Positions 58,738 to 64,000 of a DNA stretch of 64,000 nt are shown here, in pieces; within the stretch, counting starts at the first letter, position 1, and every line of letters starts with the position of its first letter. The translations under genes were made by a program, and so were the position numbers. Under the pieces are notes generated by a model, which was given only the letters and a program-made list of their open reading frames with translations, was not told where the DNA came from and ran no database searches. The stretch lies in the NCBI RefSeq assembly GCF_000504285.1, contig NZ_KI632511.1, positions 989,372-1,053,371 of the forward strand. Reading direction: 5' to 3'. The stretch comes from Actinospica robiniae DSM 44927 (GTDB taxonomy: Bacteria; Actinomycetota; Actinomycetes; Streptomycetales; Catenulisporaceae).

Positions 58738-61700
58738 TCAGCGTGCCCAGGGGTTGTCGAAGTCGCCGAGTGCCACGATGCGCCGCTCGGCCTCGCGCAG
58801 TTCCTCTTCGCCTTCCGCGCGCTGCGCCTCGGTCAGTGCGCGCAGGATCGCCAGCGCCTCCATGCCGACTGCCTTGGCATCGGCCATCCGACTGTCGTTG
58901 TACGTGCGCAGGCACAGGCGGGAGAGCACGAGGCCGAGCGATGCCCGGTACCGGTCGGGGTCGGCCGAGGCCAGCGCGCGGAACTGTTCGGCGGTGCTCT
59001 CGGCCAGCGCGAGTGCCTTCGGGAGCTGGTTCAGTTCGAGCAGCTCATCGCAGACCTCGTTCAGCTTGAACGCACAGCGCAGCGGCGCGGACGTGGTACG
59101 AAGCCCGGCCGCCTGGCCGAAGACCTTCGCTGCCTGCTCGAGGACTGCGACCGCCTCCGTGACGGCATCACGATCGCCCGTCTGTACGAGCACGCAGCCC
59201 AGCACGTACAGCCCCACGCCGAGTTCCTCCGCGTGCGCCGCGGGGTTGGCCTTGGCGAGAATCGCGCACAGCTCGACCGACTCGCGCAGCACGGCGAGCG
59301 CCTTGTCCGTCTCGTCGATGCACGCGAGGTGGATGCCGTGATTGTGCAACGCGGCGGCAAGGTGCGGCGCATGGCCCTGATTGTCTCGGGCGAGGCCGCG
59401 CAGGATCTCGACCGCCCGGCCGCTGGCCTCCGCGGCCTCGCGGTCCCGGCCTCTTTTGGACAGCGTCTCGGCGAGGCTCAGCAGCGCCATCGCGGAGCCC
59501 GGCAGCCGCGCCGCGGCGTCCGCGTCGCGCGGGTCGGGGCCGGCCTTCAGCGCCTCCCGCGCGACTGCCTCGGCCTGCTCGGTCTTGCCCGAGGCCGCGA
59601 GCGCGTCGGCCAGGTTGTGCAGCGCCAGCACGAAAAGCTGCTGATGCGCGCCTGGATTCTCGGCTCGCAGGCCCCTGAGCAGGTCCGCGCTCCGGGTCTG
59701 GGTCTGCACGGACTGGCAGGCCCGGCCCATCTTCAGCTCGAGGGCGCCGAGGTTGTTCAACGCGCCGGCGAGTTGCGACAGGTGGGCCGCTGGAGCGTGC
59801 GCGAACAGCCGCTCGTACATCTCGACGGCGCCGTCCAGAGCGGCATGCGCCCGGTCTCGCCGCCCGAGCTGTTGCAGGCAGGTCCCGAGATTCGTCAGGT
59901 AGCGGGCCAGGTCCGCGGTGTACGCGGCGGGGTTCGCCTCGGCCAGGCGCCGGCCGGCCGCCACCGCGTCCTCGAACAGGCCCAGCGCCTCGGCGGCCTC
60001 GCCGAGGTTCGCCAGGCGCAGCCCCAGGTTGCTCAGCGAGATCGCCCACAGCGCTCGGTACGCCGTCGGATTCTGCGCGGCGAGCGAGCGCAGGAGCTCC
60101 TCGGCCTCCCGCGTCGGCGCGAGGGCCTCGTGCTGCCTGCCGATCCGCTCGAAGGCGTTGCCGAGCCCGTTGAGCGCCGCGGCCAGCCACGGCAGGTGCT
60201 CGGCCGGATTCTCCGCGGCGAGCTCGCGCAGGATCGCGGCCGCCTGCCCGGCCGAGGCGAGCGAGGCGGCCGGGTGGCCGGCTTCGAATTCGATGACGCT
60301 CCGGTTGCCGAGCGCGGCGGCGAGCAGCGCGCGGTGGGCTCCGGCCGCCACCGCGGGAAGCGCGCGCAGGCTGGAGGCCGCTTCGTCCGCGGCGGCGAGG
60401 GCCTGGACGTTGCGGCCCAGCCTGTTGAGCACGCCGCTGAGGTTGCTCGAGGCCATCGCGAGGTCGGCGAGGTACTGTGCCGGCTTCGCGGCGGCCAGTT
60501 CCCGATAGAGCCGGACCGATTCGGCCAGCGGGGCGACGGCCGCCTCCCCGCCGCCCGCCTCGTGCAGCGCCGAGCCGAGATGGCAGAGCACGAAGGCGAG
60601 GGAGGCCCGGCGCTCGGGCCGCAGCCGTCCGGCCCGGGCACGCGCGATCGGCACGGCCTGCGCGAAGCGCTCCGCGGCCAGGGCGGGGCGTCCGGCGTGT
60701 CCGAGCCGGATGCCGCTGTCGCAGAGCCACTCGACGCGGTCTTCGTCGCTCAGCCGCCCGGCGAGGTGATGACCGGCCAGCCGGTCGGTCACCTCCGCCG
60801 CGCCGGAGTCGAGGTCGGTGTGCCGGCCGGCCGGCAGGGCCTGGTGCACGCTGGCCAGCGCGGCGAACAGCTCCGGTGTGAGGGGCGTGGCCCGGTCACC
60901 GTCGCGGCCGATCGCGGCGAGGGCGCTGAGCGCGGCGCTCCCCCCGGACAGAAACCGCCGGGGCTGGAGAACGGCCCACGGGTAGAGCACCTTCGGGCCG
61001 ACGCCGGGCCAGCGTGAGGCCGCGGCCGCGAGGAAGACCAGGGCCCGCGCCGTCCACGCCGGAGCGTCGCCCGCGTCGGTCCCGTCGAGCGGAAGCAGCA
61101 CGTCTACCGCCGCCTTCGCGGCCCATGCGTACTCCGGATAGGCGACGCCGTCGCCGGTCAGCGTGAGCGCGAGGAAGTCCTCGGTCAGCCGGTCCGGGTA
61201 TAAGGGTTCGAGAAAGGTCTCGAGGCCCGGTTCGGCCGACGGGTAGCAGACCGCGTGGTCGTCGAGCAGCTGCGGCGCGGCGAGCGGTAACGCCTGCTTG
61301 GCCAGCACGGCCGCAGCCTGTCTACGGTCGGCCGGACCGGTCAGCGCGGCTGTGAACACGACACGGTTCATCACCGGCGCCGGGGTGAAGTACGTACGCT
61401 GTTGCGGGTTGAGCTCGTGCACCGGGTCGCCGTACTGCTGTTCCCAGTGCTTGTACTCGCGCCGCAGCAGGTACCGGGTCAGGTCGGCCATCGCGGCGCC
61501 GCGCGGCGCTGATGCTCCCCTGGCCGCCGCGTCGACCGCGACCAGCGCGGCCATGTGCACGGCGAGGGTCAGGCCGAACTCGGGCAGGCCCAGATCCGAG
61601 GGCGGTTCGAGGGTGTGCGCGTCCGCCAGCTCGTATTTCGCGGCGAAGGCCGTGCGAGCGGCGACGAACATCTCCTGCCGCGGGTCCGGGGCGCCGGCTG

Positions 61701-62397
61701 CGGGCCCTTGAGCGAGGGGGCCGAGCCGCTGAACCGAGAACGCGCCGCCGAGCTCCTCCACCTGGCTCTCGATCCCCTGCCAGTCGCCGTGCGACCGCGC
61801 CAGCAGCACGACCCTGGTGCGCACGCCGACCTGGCGGAGCACGGTGTCGTTCAACAGGTGCTTGAGATGGCTCGACGGCCACTCGTTGGCGTAGTCGACC
61901 AGCAGCAGCACCCCGGCGCAGCCGTCGAGCCGCAGGTCTGTCGCCTCTTCCGGCGGACGCATGTGCGGCCCCTGAACCGCTGTCAGGACCTTCCATCCCG
62001 CAGCGGAGGACTCGGCGGCGAGCTCCGCGGACAGGCGGCTCTTGCCCTGGCCGCCTTCGCCGTGCAGCCAACGGACCGAAAGCCGCGGCTCGCCATCCCG
62101 CCACTCCCGCAGTTGCTGGAGCTCACTGGACCGGCCGGTGAAGCCGACCACCGCGTACCGGGCGTTGAGCATGCGGCTGGCGACCGCCCGGAAGAACGTC
62201 GTGCCCGGGTCCCGCGGCCGGCGCCAACCCTCCAGCCAGTAGACCGGCACGAGGTCGCTGAAGACGTGGATGTTCCCCACGCCGACTTGGAGGGAGTGGC
62301 CGCCCGTGCTGTAGACGTGCTGGGTGACGGAGATGTGCCGCGTGGCGGTCAGGTCGATCGGCGGATCCTGCTCGTCGTCACCGGGCTGTTGCGGCAT
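58738..62397 (-). CDS. STAND NTPase with TPR repeats (NLR-like sensor)
   Basis: A 1219-residue cytoplasmic protein. Residues about 22-46 (ISVTQHVYSTGGHSLQVGV then GNIHVF) form a short motif that parallels the C-terminal motif of the downstream cyclase-like protein and includes an LQVG core as in RHIM-type amyloids. The STAND NTPase has FTGRSSELQQLREW, Walker A HGEGGQGKSRL, Walker B VLLLVDYANEW and sensor VVLLARSHGDW. From about 540 to the end are around ten degenerate 44-residue TPR units (NPAAYTADLARYLTNLGTCLQQLGRRDRAHAAL). ATG 62397 has GAGGAGCGAG upstream. Order with neighbours (Crp-like, STAND, cyclase-like) suggests one operon. Confidence 0.88.
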   Translation of the reverse strand: MPQQPGDDEQDPPIDLTATRHISVTQHVYSTGGHSLQVGVGNIHVFSDLVPVYWLEGWRRPRDPGTTFFRAVASRMLNARYAVVGFTGRSSELQQLREWRDGEPRLSVRWLHGEGGQGKSRLSAELAAESSAAGWKVLTAVQGPHMRPPEEATDLRLDGCAGVLLLVDYANEWPSSHLKHLLNDTVLRQVGVRTRVVLLARSHGDWQGIESQVEELGGAFSVQRLGPLAQGPAAGAPDPRQEMFVAARTAFAAKYELADAHTLEPPSDLGLPEFGLTLAVHMAALVAVDAAARGASAPRGAAMADLTRYLLRREYKHWEQQYGDPVHELNPQQRTYFTPAPVMNRVVFTAALTGPADRRQAAAVLAKQALPLAAPQLLDDHAVCYPSAEPGLETFLEPLYPDRLTEDFLALTLTGDGVAYPEYAWAAKAAVDVLLPLDGTDAGDAPAWTARALVFLAAAASRWPGVGPKVLYPWAVLQPRRFLSGGSAALSALAAIGRDGDRATPLTPELFAALASVHQALPAGRHTDLDSGAAEVTDRLAGHHLAGRLSDEDRVEWLCDSGIRLGHAGRPALAAERFAQAVPIARARAGRLRPERRASLAFVLCHLGSALHEAGGGEAAVAPLAESVRLYRELAAAKPAQYLADLAMASSNLSGVLNRLGRNVQALAAADEAASSLRALPAVAAGAHRALLAAALGNRSVIEFEAGHPAASLASAGQAAAILRELAAENPAEHLPWLAAALNGLGNAFERIGRQHEALAPTREAEELLRSLAAQNPTAYRALWAISLSNLGLRLANLGEAAEALGLFEDAVAAGRRLAEANPAAYTADLARYLTNLGTCLQQLGRRDRAHAALDGAVEMYERLFAHAPAAHLSQLAGALNNLGALELKMGRACQSVQTQTRSADLLRGLRAENPGAHQQLFVLALHNLADALAASGKTEQAEAVAREALKAGPDPRDADAAARLPGSAMALLSLAETLSKRGRDREAAEASGRAVEILRGLARDNQGHAPHLAAALHNHGIHLACIDETDKALAVLRESVELCAILAKANPAAHAEELGVGLYVLGCVLVQTGDRDAVTEAVAVLEQAAKVFGQAAGLRTTSAPLRCAFKLNEVCDELLELNQLPKALALAESTAEQFRALASADPDRYRASLGLVLSRLCLRTYNDSRMADAKAVGMEALAILRALTEAQRAEGEEELREAERRIVALGDFDNPWAR

Positions 62398-62545
62398 CTC
62401 GCTCCTCGGGTGGGGCGCTCGGGCGGGAGGGCTTGGGGATGGATCGGCTGGCTGCTGGTGTCAGTCTGCGCCGCGTCGGCCCGCGAGATCCCCTCGCAGC
62501 ACGGGATCGTCCCGGATCGCCCGCCGCGGCCGCGGTCGCAGCGGG

Positions 62546-63280
62546 TCACGGGTAGGCGATCGCGTAGAGCCGGTGGACGTCCAGGACCCTGATGGAGCGG
62601 TAGCCGGTGGAGACCACGCCCTCGTCGCGCAGTGCCCGCAGGACCTTGTGCACCGTCGGTTCCGCGGCGCCGGCGAGCGTCGCGATCTCCGGCTGGGTGA
62701 GCGGCCAGGTCACCAGGATCCCCTGGCCCGACTCGACTCCGTACGTGACAGCGGTCTGATGAAGCACCCTGGCCAGCCGGGTCCGCACGTCGCAGCCGGT
62801 GAACTCGACGCGCCGCCGGTTGGCGTTGCGGAGCTTCGCGACGACCGAGGTGTTGATGATGTGCGCTATCTGCGGATCGCGCCGCGTGCAGTCGAGGAAT
62901 TCGGCCCGGGAGACGACGCGGGCCACCAGGGCGCCGCACGTGGTCACGGTCGCGGATCTCGGCCCGCCGTCCACCGCGGAGAGCTCACCGACCAGATCGC
63001 CGCCCATCCGGACCGCGAGCAGCGCGTCCCGGCCGTCCTGGGTCAGGGCCGTGGCCTTGACCACGCCGTCGATGAGGATCATGACGAATGTGGTCTCCTC
63101 CCCCTCCCTGATCAGCACGCGGCCCGCCGCCGGATACTGCGCCAGCGAGCCGAGCGAGAGCAATCGGGCACGCGCGGGGGGACCGAGACGTCCGAGCACG
63201 CTCGCCTCGGGCCAGGCCAGATCGCCGCGCTCACGGTTCCTGGCGCGTTCTGCGGGGGTGCCCGCCGTGAGATCCACCAT
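62546..63280 (-). CDS. Crp/Fnr-family regulator with cNMP-binding domain
   Basis: A regulator of about 244 residues (ATG 63280; GTG 63379 would add 33). The cyclic-nucleotide-binding roll includes VLIREGEETTFVMILIDGVVKATALTQDG and the phosphate-binding cassette GELSAVDGGPRSATV, a good match to the G-E-x-A-...-P-R-S/T-A consensus needed to bind cAMP or cGMP. The HTH is at the C-terminus (LTQPEIATLAGAAEPTVHKVLRALRDEGVV). It precedes the STAND gene by 148 nt on the same strand and is divergent from another cyclase-like gene, so it could sense a product of, or control, this cluster. Confidence 0.9.
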   Translation of the reverse strand: MVDLTAGTPAERARNRERGDLAWPEASVLGRLGPPARARLLSLGSLAQYPAAGRVLIREGEETTFVMILIDGVVKATALTQDGRDALLAVRMGGDLVGELSAVDGGPRSATVTTCGALVARVVSRAEFLDCTRRDPQIAHIINTSVVAKLRNANRRRVEFTGCDVRTRLARVLHQTAVTYGVESGQGILVTWPLTQPEIATLAGAAEPTVHKVLRALRDEGVVSTGYRSIRVLDVHRLYAIAYP

Positions 63281-63557
63281 TCTCACCAGCCGCCTTCCGA
63301 CCGGCGCCCACACGCCGTGTTCGTCCGGATACCCGGGAACATTGTGCCCCGATCCCGGCCCTCGCGTATCAGGATTCACCTAACCGACGGGGAGCCGGGC
63401 CGCGCCGAGCGCCTGAAACGCTCCGAACACCTCGCAGAGCCGCCGGATCCCGTATTGCGACGGCGTGGCCCGGCGCGCGCCGCGGGAGAGTCGAACCGTG
63501 GCACACGCGGCAGGAGGGGAGCGCCTGGCTCCCGATCGCTCGGTACGGAGGGGGAGA

Positions 63558-64000
63558 ATGATTTTGCCCGAGAGCGAACCGGGGGTCAGGCGCCTGTGCG
63601 TCGCGGTCTGCGGGCGGCGCGGCCTGCTGGCCTCGGCCTGCCTCGCCGGGGGATACGACCGCTTCTATGTCTTCCCGGCCCCGGGCGGCGACGGCGAGGT
63701 GGGGATCGCCCCGCCGGGGATCGACGAGGCCGGGTTCGCGGCCGGGCTCATCACAACCCTGCGGACGGCGATCGCGGCCGACCCGGCCGCCGCTCCGACC
63801 CGGCTCGCCCTGCACGTCGGAATCGTGCGCGTGCGCGACGACCGCTTTGTCGGGTCCGCCGTCGATCGCGTCCTCGACCTGGTGCGCGGCGAGGCGCCGC
63901 CCGGACCGGGGCGGCTCGGGGCGTGCGCCGTGCTGGCGGCGGTCACCGAATCGCTGTTCGGCGACCTGCTCGGCGAGGGCTGGTCGTCGGTAGGCTGGCA
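63558..64000 (+). CDS. Cyclase homology domain protein, 5' part
   Basis: The frame begins MILPESEPGVRRLCVAVCG (ATG 63558 after GGAGGGGGAGA) and is open to the window edge, giving 147 codons. RLALHVGIVRVRDDRFVGSAVDRVLDLVRG and VTESLFGDLLGEGW correspond to the second half of the class III cyclase-like fold, as in the protein at 57552-58727, but the N-terminal metal-binding Asp of that fold is missing (RLCVAVCGRRGLLA), suggesting a non-catalytic or binding role. It is divergent from the Crp-like regulator. The C-terminus, where an amyloid-like motif could be, lies outside. Confidence 0.65.
   Translation, partial: MILPESEPGVRRLCVAVCGRRGLLASACLAGGYDRFYVFPAPGGDGEVGIAPPGIDEAGFAAGLITTLRTAIAADPAAAPTRLALHVGIVRVRDDRFVGSAVDRVLDLVRGEAPPGPGRLGACAVLAAVTESLFGDLLGEGWSSVGW

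Noticed and set aside
58378-61017. An 879-codon open frame antisense to the STAND-TPR gene
   Set aside because: It has no recognisable motif and mirrors the TPR periodicity of the real gene; absence of stops is explained by GC content.

Overview
The window is very GC-rich chromosomal DNA with strong G/C bias at third codon positions and frequent GTG/TTG starts. It carries typical actinomycete gene families: LanKC, DrrAB, DUF6928-like and DUF6193-like proteins, Trypco1, STAND proteins, and GH30-CBM2. The source is almost certainly a filamentous actinobacterium of the Streptomycetales/Catenulisporales type, but genus cannot be fixed from sequence alone. At least a dozen genes have a TANNNT or CACAAT box 6-8 nt before the start codon and no Shine-Dalgarno, which fits leaderless transcription.

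Regions. (1) 1-4.3 kb: the 5' end of a class III/IV lanthipeptide synthetase, an alpha/beta hydrolase with a divergent XRE regulator, and an SDR/TetR divergent pair sharing a perfect 21-bp inverted-repeat operator. (2) 4.4-10.1 kb: an FtsX-type ABC exporter divergent from a NarL-type two-component system. (3) 10.1-19.8 kb: accessory, patchy DNA with an SMI1/KNR4-like remnant, uncharacterised proteins, a DUF6928-like gene, a HEAT-repeat remnant, lipoproteins, a large anchored repeat protein, GrpB and GNAT. (4) 19.9-37.5 kb: mostly ordinary metabolism: a phosphotransferase, TetR/quinone reductase with triple operator sites, DnaQ-like exonuclease, methyltransferase, S4 protein, DODA dioxygenase, DapC-like aminotransferase, asparaginase, RpiB-like isomerase, MATE, NDH-2, tyrosine recombinase, GtrA and a DrrAB-type ABC pair. 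(5) 37.5-43 kb: secreted proteins including a GH30 glycosidase with a CBM2. (6) 43-64 kb: an island of conflict/signalling genes broken by nested insertion sequences.

The last region is the most interesting. 43.1-49.1 kb encodes a PP2C phosphatase, a Trypco1 protein and a trypsin-STAND-WD40 protein, the last two separated by 1 nt. 49.2-53.5 kb is decayed DNA: a SLOG-like remnant, a small MITE-like element, and a gene fragment abutting an ISAs1-family element that is itself interrupted by an IS4-family element. Both insertions have clear 10-bp target duplications. 53.5-57.5 kb encodes two tandem dynamin-like GTPases. 57.5-63.3 kb, on the other strand, encodes a Crp/Fnr regulator with a cNMP-type cassette, a STAND-TPR protein and a class III cyclase-like protein. 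The STAND N-terminus and the cyclase-like C-terminus carry similar short Gly/Val/Gln motifs resembling bacterial amyloid signalling sequences. A second cyclase-like gene starts divergently and runs off the window. A plausible reading is an NLR-like sensor that recruits a cyclase-like effector through amyloid templating, with a cyclic-nucleotide-responsive regulator and membrane-remodelling GTPases nearby. Function is inferred, not shown.
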